A stretch of DNA of 64,000 bases from JBCBGF01 sp039193455 (GCA_039193455.1 JBCCWO010000017.1:18112-82111), one strand, 5' to 3'. Positions 52,251 through 61,786 are shown, counted from the first letter of the stretch. The notes: generated by a model from the letters alone, not told the origin. Made by a program: numbers and translations.

Positions 52251-55057
52251 CAGTCGCGCGCCCGCTCCGCCCCGCGCTCAATGGCGGCGCGCAGCTTTTT
52301 CTCAAGGGCCTTTTGCTTGGATTTTGAGTGGTATTTCAGACCGAACAGGTCCTTCACATAGAAGCTGTCGACAACCTGCTCGCCATAGGTCGCGATCACG
52401 GCGCTGGCCACATAGGCGTGCGACGCGGCGAGCGTGCGCGCCAGATCGTACAAAAGACCCGGCCGGTCGCGCGTGTCGACCTCGATGATCGTGTAGATAT
52501 CTGAGCCTTCGTTGTCGAAGGTGATCGACGTCGGCACGCGGAAGGCACGCTCGCGTTTCTTGAGCTTGTCGCGATCCTTAAAGGCCTCACGGGCGACAAC
52601 CTCGCCCTTGAGCGTTTTGTCAATCATCGACCGCAGGCGCGGCATGCGCGCGGCGGCGAAGGGCTTACCATCGGCATCCTGCACCCAGAAGACGGCAGTG
52701 GCGTGCCCATCTTTCGAAGTGTAGGTGCGCGCGTCGACGACATTCGCCCCGACGAGTGCCAGCGCCCCGGCGAGCCGCGCGAAGATGCCGGGGTGGTCCT
52801 GCAACGCAAAGCAGGCCCGCGTTGCGTCGCGATCTTCGTCAAGATAAAGGTCGGTGCGCACGGCCCCATCCGGCATGTCGCGCAGAAGGTTGGCCAGCAC
52901 GACGTGGGCCGCGGGCGGCAGCCCTTGCCAATAGGGGCCATAGTGGCGGCTTGTCTCTGCGCGCAGGTCCTTGGCCGGCCAATCCGCCAACGCTTCGCGC
53001 AGCGCGCGCTTGGCCTCGTCTTCGCGGCTTTCGCGGTTGACGTCCTCAAGCCCGCCTTCCAGCGCATTCGCCGTTTCGCGGTAAAGCGTCCGGATCAGCT
53101 GGGCCTTCCAGTTGTTCCAGGTGTTCGGCCCGACACCGCGGATGTCGCAGACGGTCAGCGCCGTCAGCAGATCGAGACGCTTGCGCGTTTTCACCGCCTT
53201 GGCAAAGTAGCGGACAGTGCGCGGATCCGCGAGGTCGCGTTTCTGCGCGATGTCTGACATCAGCAGGTGGTAACGCACCAGCCATTCCACCGTTTCGGCA
53301 TCTTCCTTACGGAAGCCCAGCCGCGCCACCACCTTGCGGGAAATGCGCGCCCCGAGGACCGAGTGATCCTCGTCGCGCCCCTTGCCGATATCGTGCAGCA
53401 ACAGCGCCACGTAGAGCACCCTGCGGTCCACGCCTTCGCGCAGGATCCGGCTCGCCACCGGTAGTTCCTCAACCAATTCCCCGCGCTCAATCTGGGCGAG
53501 GGTCGAGATGCATTGGATGGTATGCTCGTCGACCGTGTAGGAGTGATACATGTTGAACTGCATCATCGCGACGATCGGTGCAAACTCGGGGATAAACGCG
53601 GCCAGCACGCCCAGCTCATTCATCCGGCGCAATGCGCGTTCCGGATTTCCGTGTTTGAGCAGGAGATCGAGGAAAATCCGGCGCGCTTCGGGGTCTTGCC
53701 GCATCTCGTCATCGAAGAGCTCAAGGTTTGCCGAAATCAGCCGCATCGCGTCGGGGTGCAGCAAATAGCCCGTGCGCAGCGCCTCTTCAAAGATCCGCAA
53801 GAGGTTCAGCTTGTCGGACAGAAAGGCGGCTTCGTCGGCAAACGTGATCCGGTTATGAACGATCTTGTAGCCGTCCTTGACCCGCCGCCGCCGCCGCAAG
53901 AGCCGCACGAGCGCTGGCGCCTTCTTGGCGTGTTGCGCCTCTAGCGCCGTGAGCAGGATCCGCGTCAGATCGCCGACCCGTGTCGCGTGGCGAAAGTAGT
54001 CCTGCATAAAGTGCTCGACCGCCCTGCGCCCGCCCTGATCGGCATAGCCCATGCGTTCGGCCACCTGGACCTGAAGGTCAAAGGTCAGCTGATCCATTGC
54101 GCGGCCAGAGATCAGGTGCATATGGCACCGCACCGCCATCAGGAAATCCTCGGCCTTCAGAAAGTCGTCGTATTCTTCCTTGCGGAAGGTGCCCAACTCG
54201 ACCAGCTCGGCGGGGTCGTCAACATTATTGACGTATTTTGCGATCCAGAACAGCGCCTGCAAATCCCGCAGCCCGCCTTTGCCCTCTTTCACGTTGGGCT
54301 CAACCACGTAACGCTGGCCGCCCTGCTTGCGATGCCTTTTGGCACGCTCATCAAGCTTGGCCTCGACAAACGCGGCGCCCGTGCCCTGGAACAGGTCCTT
54401 CCACAGGCGATGCGACAGTTCTGCCGCGAGCGGCGCGTGCCCGTCGATGTAGCGATGTTCCAGCAAGGCGGTCCGGATCGTGTAGTCCTCGCGCCCCAGC
54501 CGCAGGCAGTCTTTGACCGTGCGGCTTGCGTGGCCCACCTTCAGGTGCAGGTCCCAAAGGATGTAGAGCATCGATTCAATGACACTCTCGGCCCAGGCGG
54601 TGATCTTGTAGGGCGTGAGAAACAGCAGATCGACGTCCGAGAACGGCGCCATCTCGGCCCGGCCATAGCCGCCCACCGCCAAAAGGGCGATGCGTTCGCC
54701 CTCTGTCGGGTTGGGCTTGGGGTGCAGATGGTCAATGACGGCGCGAAAGACGGTCGAGACCACGCAGTCAGTCAGACAGGCATAGCCCGCGACCATGCCG
54801 CGCGCGTCGGCGGGCGAGGTTGAAAACGCGTCTTCAAGCGCATCACGACCCTGCGCCAGCGCCTCCTTCAGAACGGAGACAACCGTTTCACGCACCGCCT
54901 TTGGATCCGCGCCGCTGGGCAGGTCGGCACGCAAGGCCGCCTCGATCCCGGCGCGATCAAAGATCTCGTCCGGGGCGAGGATCAACCTGTCTGCAAGGTT
55001 GCGGGCGGGGAGGGCTTTAGAAGCCGGTGCCGCCAAAGCTTCTTGGGGCGGGGTCAA
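52250..55057 (-). CDS. glnD: Bifunctional uridylyltransferase/uridylyl-removing enzyme GlnD
   Basis: This encodes 935 residues. The nucleotidyltransferase domain has GGYGR at 129-133 and SDVD at 140-143. The HD hydrolase domain has LLLHDIGKGRDEDHS near 520, and two ACT domains lie at the C-terminus (ARACFALQDHPGIFARLAG and RDRPGLLYDLARTLA). It uridylylates and de-uridylylates PII proteins in response to glutamine. Its start lies inside the 3' end of the upstream lipoprotein gene (41-bp overlap); no better downstream start is seen. Followed by murJ with a one-base overlap. Confidence 0.95.
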   Translation of the reverse strand: MTPPQEALAAPASKALPARNLADRLILAPDEIFDRAGIEAALRADLPSGADPKAVRETVVSVLKEALAQGRDALEDAFSTSPADARGMVAGYACLTDCVVSTVFRAVIDHLHPKPNPTEGERIALLAVGGYGRAEMAPFSDVDLLFLTPYKITAWAESVIESMLYILWDLHLKVGHASRTVKDCLRLGREDYTIRTALLEHRYIDGHAPLAAELSHRLWKDLFQGTGAAFVEAKLDERAKRHRKQGGQRYVVEPNVKEGKGGLRDLQALFWIAKYVNNVDDPAELVELGTFRKEEYDDFLKAEDFLMAVRCHMHLISGRAMDQLTFDLQVQVAERMGYADQGGRRAVEHFMQDYFRHATRVGDLTRILLTALEAQHAKKAPALVRLLRRRRRVKDGYKIVHNRITFADEAAFLSDKLNLLRIFEEALRTGYLLHPDAMRLISANLELFDDEMRQDPEARRIFLDLLLKHGNPERALRRMNELGVLAAFIPEFAPIVAMMQFNMYHSYTVDEHTIQCISTLAQIERGELVEELPVASRILREGVDRRVLYVALLLHDIGKGRDEDHSVLGARISRKVVARLGFRKEDAETVEWLVRYHLLMSDIAQKRDLADPRTVRYFAKAVKTRKRLDLLTALTVCDIRGVGPNTWNNWKAQLIRTLYRETANALEGGLEDVNRESREDEAKRALREALADWPAKDLRAETSRHYGPYWQGLPPAAHVVLANLLRDMPDGAVRTDLYLDEDRDATRACFALQDHPGIFARLAGALALVGANVVDARTYTSKDGHATAVFWVQDADGKPFAAARMPRLRSMIDKTLKGEVVAREAFKDRDKLKKRERAFRVPTSITFDNEGSDIYTIIEVDTRDRPGLLYDLARTLAASHAYVASAVIATYGEQVVDSFYVKDLFGLKYHSKSKQKALEKKLRAAIERGAERARD

Positions 55058-56174
55058 TGAAGACTACCTGTTTGTCTTGCACCTGCGCGATGGCCAGTCC
55101 GCGCTCATTGGCGCCATTGGGAAGAAAGCGGAAGACCCCACCAACACCAGCAAATCCCGAAGGCCGCGTTAACGCCTGGGCTGAAAGCGCGCTGCCGGTC
55201 GAGGCCAAGGCGCCCACCGCGGCAATCCCGTCATAGGCCAGGCTTGCCAGCGGATGCGGAACCGCGCCAAAGGCGGTCTCGTAGCGCGCGCGAAACTGTG
55301 CGTCGAGCCCGGGGTCCGGTACGGCAAACCAGGCGCCCTGCAGCCCGTCTAGCGCAAGCGCGCCCGACGGGATGTCGAGCCGCTGCAACCCGATGAACTG
55401 AACCTCGGCCGGATCCACGCCGTTCTCGGGCAAAAGCTCGGCAAGAAACGGCATCGCACCGTCGTTGCCGGAGGTCATGAAGATCGCACTCGCACCGTTC
55501 GCTTCGACCTGATCCGCGATCACCGGGATCGCGTCGATCACCGCCTGCTGGCTCAGCGCAAAGGAGGTGGAACCCGCCAGCCGCACCCCATTGGCCGCGA
55601 TCGCGCGGGCAATTGCATCGCGCCCGGCCTGTTCAGCCTGGCTTTCGGCGTTGACGATCATGATATCGGTGCGGCCCTGGAACGCCGCGTAGCGGGTCAG
55701 GCGGTTGGCGGTATCCTGGAACGTCCGGCCCAGGATAAACACATTGCCGCCCGCGATTGCGGGGTTGTTGGAAAAGGACAGGACATTGATCCCCCGCGAC
55801 CGCGCGGCCACCCCGGCGGCATTGGCGGATTCCGCGAAGAGCGGGCCAACGATGATCTCGGCACCGTCCGCAATCGCCTGGTTGGTAGCATTGGTGGCGC
55901 CGGCAGGCTGGCCGAAGGTGTCGTAGATCCTCAGGTCAATCGCGACATCGCCCAGATCCGACATGGCCAACCGGGCCGCGTTCTCAAAGCTCTGGGCCAG
56001 GGCGGCGCCGCCGTCGGGCGCGCTGGTGGGGACGAGCAGCGCCACAGGCACCGCGTCGCGAGAGCCAAGCATCGCGCCCGGCGCGGGCAGATCACACGCC
56101 GCCAGACCGATCAGCGCAAGAAGCCCAATCGCAGCGGCGCGCCCCTTGCGGGCGAGGCGGAAAACGGACAGCAT
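55017..56174 (-). CDS. LpoA-like penicillin-binding protein activator lipoprotein
   Basis: This encodes 385 residues from MLSVFRLARKG (56174). The lipobox is LIGLAAC with Cys27. A periplasmic leucine-binding-type fold follows (VALLVPTSAPDGGAALAQSFENAARLA; EIIVGPLFAESA). This matches the C-terminal domain of LpoA-type activators of PBP1a. Divergent from rsmI, a common lpoA/rsmI arrangement. The 3' end overlaps glnD by 41 bp. Confidence 0.85.
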   Translation of the reverse strand: MLSVFRLARKGRAAAIGLLALIGLAACDLPAPGAMLGSRDAVPVALLVPTSAPDGGAALAQSFENAARLAMSDLGDVAIDLRIYDTFGQPAGATNATNQAIADGAEIIVGPLFAESANAAGVAARSRGINVLSFSNNPAIAGGNVFILGRTFQDTANRLTRYAAFQGRTDIMIVNAESQAEQAGRDAIARAIAANGVRLAGSTSFALSQQAVIDAIPVIADQVEANGASAIFMTSGNDGAMPFLAELLPENGVDPAEVQFIGLQRLDIPSGALALDGLQGAWFAVPDPGLDAQFRARYETAFGAVPHPLASLAYDGIAAVGALASTGSALSAQALTRPSGFAGVGGVFRFLPNGANERGLAIAQVQDKQVVFIDPAPRSFGGTGF

Positions 56175-56264
56175 GGGCACCCTTACCTGTTTGCGCGTGC
56201 GTTGGCGCAAACCTAGGCCCAAGTCCGCCCGGTGTAAATCGCGGCTCTGAATGAGGAGCGCGTG

Positions 56265-57119
56265 ATGCGCGCAACACACACGCTCGCGCCCGGGCTTTAC
56301 CTGGTTGCCACGCCCATCGGCGCGGCCCGCGACATCACCTTGCGCGCGCTCGACATTCTGGCGGGCGCAGATGTGATCGCCGCCGAAGACACGCGTACGA
56401 CACGGCGGTTGCTGGGCCTCCATAGCATCGCGCTCAACCAGCGCCCGCTGGTGGCCTATCACGATCACAACGGTCCGAAAGTGCGGCCGCTGCTGATCGA
56501 CCATATACGCGAGGGCCGCAGTGTCGCCTATGTCTCGGACGCAGGCACACCGCTTGTGGCCGACCCGGGCTACGCCTTGGTGCGTGAGGCCTTGGCCGCC
56601 GATATGCCGGTCCACGCGGCCCCGGGCCCCTCGGCAGTCCTTGCGGCACTGGTCGTGTCAGGGTTGCCCACGGACCGTTTTCTGTTTGCCGGATTTGCGC
56701 CGCCAGCCACGTCGGGGCGCGAGCGAGTGCTGCGCGAACTGGCCGCGACCCCGGCGACGCTTGTTTTTTTTGAAGCGCCCAAGCGGTCTTTAGCGATGAT
56801 TAAGTCTTGTGTGAAAGTTCTGGGGGGTGAACGTCAGGCGGCGGTGTGCCGGGAACTGACGAAGAAATTTGAAACCGTAGAACGCGGAACACTGATGGAC
56901 CTTGCAGCCCGCTTTGCCGACCAGACACCAAAGGGTGAAATTGTGCTCGTGATTGACCGCGGGCGGGTGGGGGCCAGCGATGCGGAACGGGACGCGGCCT
57001 TGCGGGCGGCTCTGGCGACGCAGTCGCTGAAGGATGCGGTGCGCGATGTCGCGGACGCTCTGGATCTGCCACGCCGCGATGTCTACCAGGCCGCTTTGAG
57101 ACTTGGGAAACCCTCATGA
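56265..57119 (+). CDS. rsmI: 16S rRNA (cytidine-1402 2'-O)-methyltransferase
   Basis: This encodes 284 residues. Motifs are ATPIGAARDITLRA near 13, AAEDTRTTRRLL near 38, YVSDAGTPLVADPG near 85-98 and GPSAVLAALVVSGLPTDRF near 115. It methylates C1402 in the decoding centre. I use the ATG at 56265 rather than the GTG three bases before, because GGAG is then 6 bases away. The stop overlaps yraN by 4 bp. Confidence 0.94.
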   Translation: MRATHTLAPGLYLVATPIGAARDITLRALDILAGADVIAAEDTRTTRRLLGLHSIALNQRPLVAYHDHNGPKVRPLLIDHIREGRSVAYVSDAGTPLVADPGYALVREALAADMPVHAAPGPSAVLAALVVSGLPTDRFLFAGFAPPATSGRERVLRELAATPATLVFFEAPKRSLAMIKSCVKVLGGERQAAVCRELTKKFETVERGTLMDLAARFADQTPKGEIVLVIDRGRVGASDAERDAALRAALATQSLKDAVRDVADALDLPRRDVYQAALRLGKPS

Positions 57120-57469
57120 GCGGGGCCCGATCATATCATGCCGGACGGGCGGCTGAGGAAACGGTCTGCGATCTTTACCGCCGGCGGGGCTATGCGCTGG
57201 CGGCCAGCCGCTGGCGCAGCACGGCGGGCGAGATCGACATTGTCATGCGCAACCACAGCGAGACGGTGTTCGTCGAGGTGAAGTCCGCGCGCGATTTTGA
57301 CACCGCGGCACAGCGCCTGTCACCGCGCCAGTTCGGGCGGATTCAGCGGGCAGCCGAGCTATGGCTGGACGGGGAACCGGGCGGCACCGACAGCGCGGCA
57401 CGGGTGGATGTGGCTTTGGTAAACCGGCACGGCGCGGTTTCGATCGTCGAGAACGTGATGGCGGCCTGA
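57116..57469 (+). CDS. yraN: YraN/UPF0102 family endonuclease-like protein
   Basis: This encodes 117 residues. The fold of the Holliday-junction-resolvase-like UPF0102 family is shown by AEETVCDLYRRRGY, GEIDIVMRN and VFVEVKSA (Asp and Glu/Lys of the PD-(D/E)xK core) at about 40-63. Biological role is not settled. Coupled to rsmI by ATGA, a widely conserved pair. gshB follows after 69 bp. Confidence 0.9.
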   Translation: MSGARSYHAGRAAEETVCDLYRRRGYALAASRWRSTAGEIDIVMRNHSETVFVEVKSARDFDTAAQRLSPRQFGRIQRAAELWLDGEPGGTDSAARVDVALVNRHGAVSIVENVMAA

Positions 57470-57538
57470 CCGGCACGGGATTGCCCCCGGCCCGAGCTTG
57501 CGCCATCTAGGGCGGACATTCCTTGCCCAAGGCCCGCC

Positions 57539-58483
57539 ATGCCCCTTTCCGTCGCTTTCCAGATGGACCCGATCGATGCCGTCGATATCGACGCAGACAG
57601 CTCTTTTCGGCTCGCCGAAGAGGCGCAGGCGCGGGAGCATGAGCTGTTCTATTACCCGCCCCAGAATCTTGCCTATGACGAGGGACGCATACTGGCCCGC
57701 GGGTGGCCGATCGCGGTGCGCCGGGTGCGCGGCGATCACGTCACGTTCGGCGCGGCAGAGACCCGTGATCTCAAAGAGTGCGATGTGGTCTGGCTGCGCC
57801 AGGACCCGCCCTTTGACATGGGCTACATCACCACCACGCACCTTCTGGACCACCTCGCCCAGACCACGCTTGTGGTGAATGATCCGTTCTGGGTGCGCAA
57901 CTATCCCGAGAAGCTGTTGGTGCTGCAGTTCCCGGACCTGACGCCGCCGACGATGATCGCCCGGGATCTTGAGACGCTGAAGGCGTTCAAGGCGCGGTAT
58001 GGCGACATCATCCTTAAGCCGCTTTATGGCAACGGGGGCGCCGGGGTCTTTCGTCTGGGTCCGGACGATCGCAACATCACAAGCCTGCACGAGCTCTTTT
58101 CGTCGATCAATCGCGAGCCTTTGATCGCGCAGCAATACCTTCCCGACGTGCGCGCAGGCGACAAGCGGGTGATCCTCGTGGATGGCGCGCCGGTGGGCGC
58201 AATCAACCGCGTCCCGGCTGAGGGTGAGACCCGGTCGAACATGCATGTCGGCGGCCGACCCGAGCCCGTGGGCCTGACCGCGCGGGACCATGAGATCTGT
58301 GCCCGCATCGGTCCGCTTCTGCGCGAGAAGGGGCAGATTTTCGTCGGCATCGATGTGATCGGCGATTATCTGACTGAGATCAACGTGACATCGCCCACGG
58401 GCATCCAGGAGCTTGAGCGGTTCGACGGCACCAACGTGGCCGCCGCGATCTGGGAAGCGATTGAGCGGCGTCGCGCGGCCTGA
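57539..58483 (+). CDS. gshB: Glutathione synthetase
   Basis: This encodes 314 residues. ATP-grasp segments include LKPLYGNGGAGVFRL near 160 and FVGIDVIGDYLTEINVTSPTG near 270-290. It joins gamma-glutamylcysteine and glycine using ATP. Follows rsmI-yraN in the same direction. The 96-bp gap to comM (58484-58579) holds CCTAAA/TTTAGG arms near the comM stop but no clear terminator. Confidence 0.95.
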   Translation: MPLSVAFQMDPIDAVDIDADSSFRLAEEAQAREHELFYYPPQNLAYDEGRILARGWPIAVRRVRGDHVTFGAAETRDLKECDVVWLRQDPPFDMGYITTTHLLDHLAQTTLVVNDPFWVRNYPEKLLVLQFPDLTPPTMIARDLETLKAFKARYGDIILKPLYGNGGAGVFRLGPDDRNITSLHELFSSINREPLIAQQYLPDVRAGDKRVILVDGAPVGAINRVPAEGETRSNMHVGGRPEPVGLTARDHEICARIGPLLREKGQIFVGIDVIGDYLTEINVTSPTGIQELERFDGTNVAAAIWEAIERRRAA

Positions 58484-58579
58484 CTCGCGCCGAGTCTAGG
58501 TTGGTTCGCTTGTTGCGGCCTATGTCTCCGGTCGAACACGGAGAGTGATGCCCGAGGCCTAAAAAAAGACGCATACGCT

Positions 58580-60097
58580 TTAGGCGGCAGGTCCGGCAAA
58601 AAGGCGAAAGCTGACGGCTTCGGCCAGATGAGCGACCTGCACCTGCTCTGATCCGTCGAGGTCCGCGATGGTCCGGGCCACGCGTTGCACCCGGTGATAA
58701 CCGCGGGCCGAGAGGCCGGTCGTTTCAGCCACCCGCTCCAGCAAGGCGCGCCCCTCTGCGTCGGGGCCCGCATGCCTGGCCAGGGCCTCACCCGTTGCGT
58801 CGGCATTGAGTTGGATATCGGGGGTGTCCGCATACCGCTCGGCCTGCGTGGCGCGCGCTGTAACCACCCGCGCGGCGATTGCGGCGGTTTCCTCGCCATC
58901 CGCAGGCCGGTCCAGATCGCAGTAGGCAACCGACGGCACCTCGATGCGCAGATCGAAGCGGTCCATCAAGGGGCCGGAGATGCGGCCCAAATAATCCTCC
59001 CCGCAGGCCGGGACCCGGGCGCAGGCGCGGGATGGGTCGCTCATATACCCACAGCGGCAGGGATTGGCGGCGGCAATCAAGAGAAAGCGGCAAGGATAGC
59101 GCACATGGGCGTTGGCCCGCGCGACCACAACCTCGCCGGTTTCAATCGGCTGGCGCAGCGTTTCAAGGACAGATCGCGGAAATTCGGGAAACTCGTCCAT
59201 GAAGAGCACCCCGTGATGGGCCAGTGAGATCTCGCCCGGCTTTGCGCCTTTGCCCCCACCGACAATCGCGGCCATCGAGGCGGTATGGTGCGGTTCGCGA
59301 AAGGGCCGCACCTTTGAGATCCCGCCATCGTCCAACAGGCCCGAGAGCGAATGCACCATCGATGTTTCAAGCGCCTCGGCGGCCGTGAGTGGCGGCAGGA
59401 TGCCGGGCATACGCGCGGCGAGCATCGATTTGCCGGCCCCCGGAGGCCCCACCATCAACAGGTGATGGCGACCGGCCGCCGCAATTTCGAGCGCCCGTTT
59501 GGCGCGTTCCTGGCCTTTCACATCGCGCATGTCACGGCCATCCGTGCCACTGCCGCTCACCCCGCCCGGCTCGGCCGGGGGCAGAACCGCGCGACCGGCA
59601 TAATGCGCAATCGCCTCGGCCAGGGAGGCGGGGGCAATGACCTCTGTCGCCCCGACCCAGGCGGCCTCGGCCCCACAGCCCTTCGGGCAAAGCAAGGTGC
59701 GACCTTCTTCCGCCGCCGCCATCGCCGCGGGCAGGGCGCCGATCACCGGGACAAGCGAGCCGTCGAGCGAGAGCTCGCCCAAGGCAAGGGTCTGCTCGAT
59801 CCGATCCGCGGGCAGGATGTCGAGCGCGCTGAGCAGGGCAACGGCAATCGGCAGGTCGAAATGTGAGCCGTCCTTGGGCAGGTCGGCGGGCGACAGATTG
59901 ATGGTGATCCGCTTGGCGGGCAGGGCGATGGACAGCGCGGTAAGTGCGGCGCGCACCCGGTCGCGGGCCTCTGACACGGCCTTGTTCGGCAGGCCCACAA
60001 CCGAAAACGCCGGCAGGCCCGGCGTGATCGCGCATTGCACCTCGACAAGGCGCGCGTCGAGCCCTTCGAACGCGACCGTGTAGGCGCGGCTTACCAT
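58580..60097 (-). CDS. comM: YifB/ComM family Mg-chelatase-like AAA ATPase
   Basis: This encodes 505 residues. N-terminal Lon-like domain, then an AAA core with Walker A GPPGAGKSML near 219, Walker B-like GVLFMDEFPEF, and a C-terminal domain with ARGYHRVQRVARTIADL. ComM is a branch-migration helicase that helps integrate incoming DNA in natural transformation; in Rhodobacteraceae it also serves gene-transfer-agent recipients. A zinc-type cysteine group (CRCGYMSDPSRACARVPAC) is present. CtrA-like half-sites lie just upstream. Confidence 0.92.
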   Translation of the reverse strand: MVSRAYTVAFEGLDARLVEVQCAITPGLPAFSVVGLPNKAVSEARDRVRAALTALSIALPAKRITINLSPADLPKDGSHFDLPIAVALLSALDILPADRIEQTLALGELSLDGSLVPVIGALPAAMAAAEEGRTLLCPKGCGAEAAWVGATEVIAPASLAEAIAHYAGRAVLPPAEPGGVSGSGTDGRDMRDVKGQERAKRALEIAAAGRHHLLMVGPPGAGKSMLAARMPGILPPLTAAEALETSMVHSLSGLLDDGGISKVRPFREPHHTASMAAIVGGGKGAKPGEISLAHHGVLFMDEFPEFPRSVLETLRQPIETGEVVVARANAHVRYPCRFLLIAAANPCRCGYMSDPSRACARVPACGEDYLGRISGPLMDRFDLRIEVPSVAYCDLDRPADGEETAAIAARVVTARATQAERYADTPDIQLNADATGEALARHAGPDAEGRALLERVAETTGLSARGYHRVQRVARTIADLDGSEQVQVAHLAEAVSFRLFAGPAA

Positions 60098-60114
60098 GTG
60101 CGCTGTCCTGGCAT

Positions 60115-60152
60115 GGTTAACCGCTAGGACAGCTTGGTTTAAGGTTCGTTAA
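60115..60152 (-). promoter_or_regulatory. CtrA-like half-sites upstream of comM
   Basis: GGTTAACC at 60115-60122 and TTAA-N6-TTAA at 60139-60152 lie 18-55 bp upstream of the comM ATG. The second is one base short of the TTAA-N7-TTAA CtrA consensus (or a 7-base spacer with a TAAA half). CtrA control of comM is established in Rhodobacter-type bacteria, so these are plausible but imperfect sites. Confidence 0.4.
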
Positions 60153-61024
60153 TGTGCGCCGGTGAGGGCCATGAACTCAGGCCAGGCCTCGGGATCGGCC
60201 ACGGTTTTGTCGCGGCAGAACGCGTTGCAAAACCCGTAGATGCGCCCGTCCAGCGACAGGAAGTGGGTCACCGGGTCGCCGGAATAGGGGCAGGTTGCGT
60301 TCTCTGCTGGCCCCTCGTCCGCGGCGCTTGCGATGCGGGGAACCGGACCGGGCCAGGGCCGCGTGGCATGGGGCATGGCGTAGGTCGGTTGGTCGGGGCC
60401 ATCGACCAGGGCCATAGCCCGCCAGCGCCGGAATGACGGATGGGCGAGCTGCGCGGCGACATAGGCCTGGGCCGCGTCGCTGACCGGCAGATCATAGGTG
60501 GCAATGCGTGTGGCGACCGGGGCGTAGAATGCGTCCGCAAGGCTATAGTCTCCAAAAAGCCACGGCCCATCTGACGACGCCGTCGCACGGGCATATGCCC
60601 ACAGCGCGTCGATGCGCGCGACATCCGCGCGGACAGCGTCGGACGGGGCGAACCCAGCATAGGCCACGCGCAAATTCATCGGGCAGTCAGAGCGCAGTGC
60701 TGCAAAGGACGCGTGCATTTCGGCGCAGAGCATCCGGGCGGCGGCGCGCAGGGACGGGTCTTCGGGCCAGAGACCGGCGGCGGGATACCGCGTGGCAAGC
60801 TCCTCGGCGATCGCAAGGGTGTCGGCGACAACCGTGCCATCGGCCAGCCGCAGGGCGGGTACGGTGCGTGTTGGCGGAAAGCGGGAGAGGTCGCGCGGAA
60901 AGTCGTCAGAGTAGAGCCGGGTGCGTTCGATGCTGCAAGGCAGTTTGAACGCATCGAACATCAGCCAGGCCCGGAGGGACCAGCTGGAATAGGCGCGATC
61001 ACCGATCAGAAGCGTGTTTGACAT
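60149..61024 (-). CDS. Glutathione S-transferase fused to a YHS/TRASH-like metal motif
   Basis: This encodes 291 residues. The GST N-terminal thioredoxin-like part opens MSNTLLIGDRAYSSWSLRAWL and the all-alpha C-terminal domain follows to about 220. A short extra domain at the end carries Cys245 (CPYSGDPV), Cys266 and Cys270 (GFCNAFC), the spacing of YHS/TRASH zinc- or metal-binding units, about 45 residues. Start 61024 is chosen on the family opening. This may couple glutathione conjugation to metal or thiol sensing. Ends 52 bp before comM. Confidence 0.82.
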   Translation of the reverse strand: MSNTLLIGDRAYSSWSLRAWLMFDAFKLPCSIERTRLYSDDFPRDLSRFPPTRTVPALRLADGTVVADTLAIAEELATRYPAAGLWPEDPSLRAAARMLCAEMHASFAALRSDCPMNLRVAYAGFAPSDAVRADVARIDALWAYARATASSDGPWLFGDYSLADAFYAPVATRIATYDLPVSDAAQAYVAAQLAHPSFRRWRAMALVDGPDQPTYAMPHATRPWPGPVPRIASAADEGPAENATCPYSGDPVTHFLSLDGRIYGFCNAFCRDKTVADPEAWPEFMALTGAH

Positions 61025-61082
61025 GGCCGCACCGTAGCCTCGCGTCGGTCGCAGGAGAAACGACCGATTGTGAGAAAGATCA

Positions 61083-61676
61083 TCACGGTTCGTGATTGAT
61101 CCGCACGGCCTGGGGCGCGTCGCCATAGCGCAGGGTGGTGATCGAAAACGGCTCGATCCGGTGCCCGAACGCTTCCTCGGTCGAGATGCCGGTCACACGC
61201 TCGATCTGGGTCAGGATCACGCCGAAATGGGCCACGACGACCAGGGGGCGCTCCAAAGCCAGCAGACGATTGACGGCGCGGTTGACCCGCGCGGTCAGGT
61301 CGAACCAGCTTTCGCCGCCGGGCGGGCGGACGGCGCCGGGTTCGGACCAGAAGGCTGCGATGCGGTCAGGATCTTCGGCCTCGATCTCGGCGAAGGCGCG
61401 TTGCTCCCAAGCGCCAAAGTGCATCTCGCGCAGGTCGGGATCATGGGACAAGCGGTCGCGCCCCGTCGCGAGCGCATCGGCGGTCGCAATCGTGCGTACC
61501 AAGTCCGAGGATATGATCGGCACCCCGGCAGGAAGGGCGGCAGAGACGCGCGCAATTTTCGCAATGTCTGACAGATCCGCAGGCAAATCTGACCAACCCA
61601 CCATGGTTTTTGCATGTGTCGGGCCATGCCGGACCCACCAAAGCTCCGGTCCGCTTTTTACCATTTTCTCAGACAT
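61083..61676 (-). CDS. Histidine phosphatase superfamily protein
   Basis: This encodes 197 residues. The RHG motif is VRHGPTHAK near residue 15. The second histidine is in VVAHFGVIL near 155 and the acid in SSDLVRTIATADAL. Such enzymes include phosphoglycerate mutase-like and alpha-ribazole phosphatases; the substrate is not clear from sequence. Single gene on the minus strand, 58 bp from the GST, divergent from rpoHII. Confidence 0.83.
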   Translation of the reverse strand: MSEKMVKSGPELWWVRHGPTHAKTMVGWSDLPADLSDIAKIARVSAALPAGVPIISSDLVRTIATADALATGRDRLSHDPDLREMHFGAWEQRAFAEIEAEDPDRIAAFWSEPGAVRPPGGESWFDLTARVNRAVNRLLALERPLVVVAHFGVILTQIERVTGISTEEAFGHRIEPFSITTLRYGDAPQAVRINHEP

Positions 61677-61756
61677 TTATCCTAGGCCCAGAGCCCAAAC
61701 AACACCCGTAGTTAGCGCCCGGATCGGTCATGACCAGAAGTTTTTTCAGTTTTCGA

Positions 61757-61786
61757 TGATCCAGTCATGGCCGTGCTGCGTATCCA
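61757..61786 (+). promoter_or_regulatory. ECF sigma (RpoE/ChrR-type) promoter of rpoHII
   Basis: TGATCC at 61757-61762, 18 bases, then TATCCA at 61781-61786. The -35 and spacing match the singlet-oxygen-responsive RpoE promoters known in Rhodobacter sphaeroides, which drive rpoHII there. The start of rpoHII is 53 bp beyond the -10. Confidence 0.6.
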
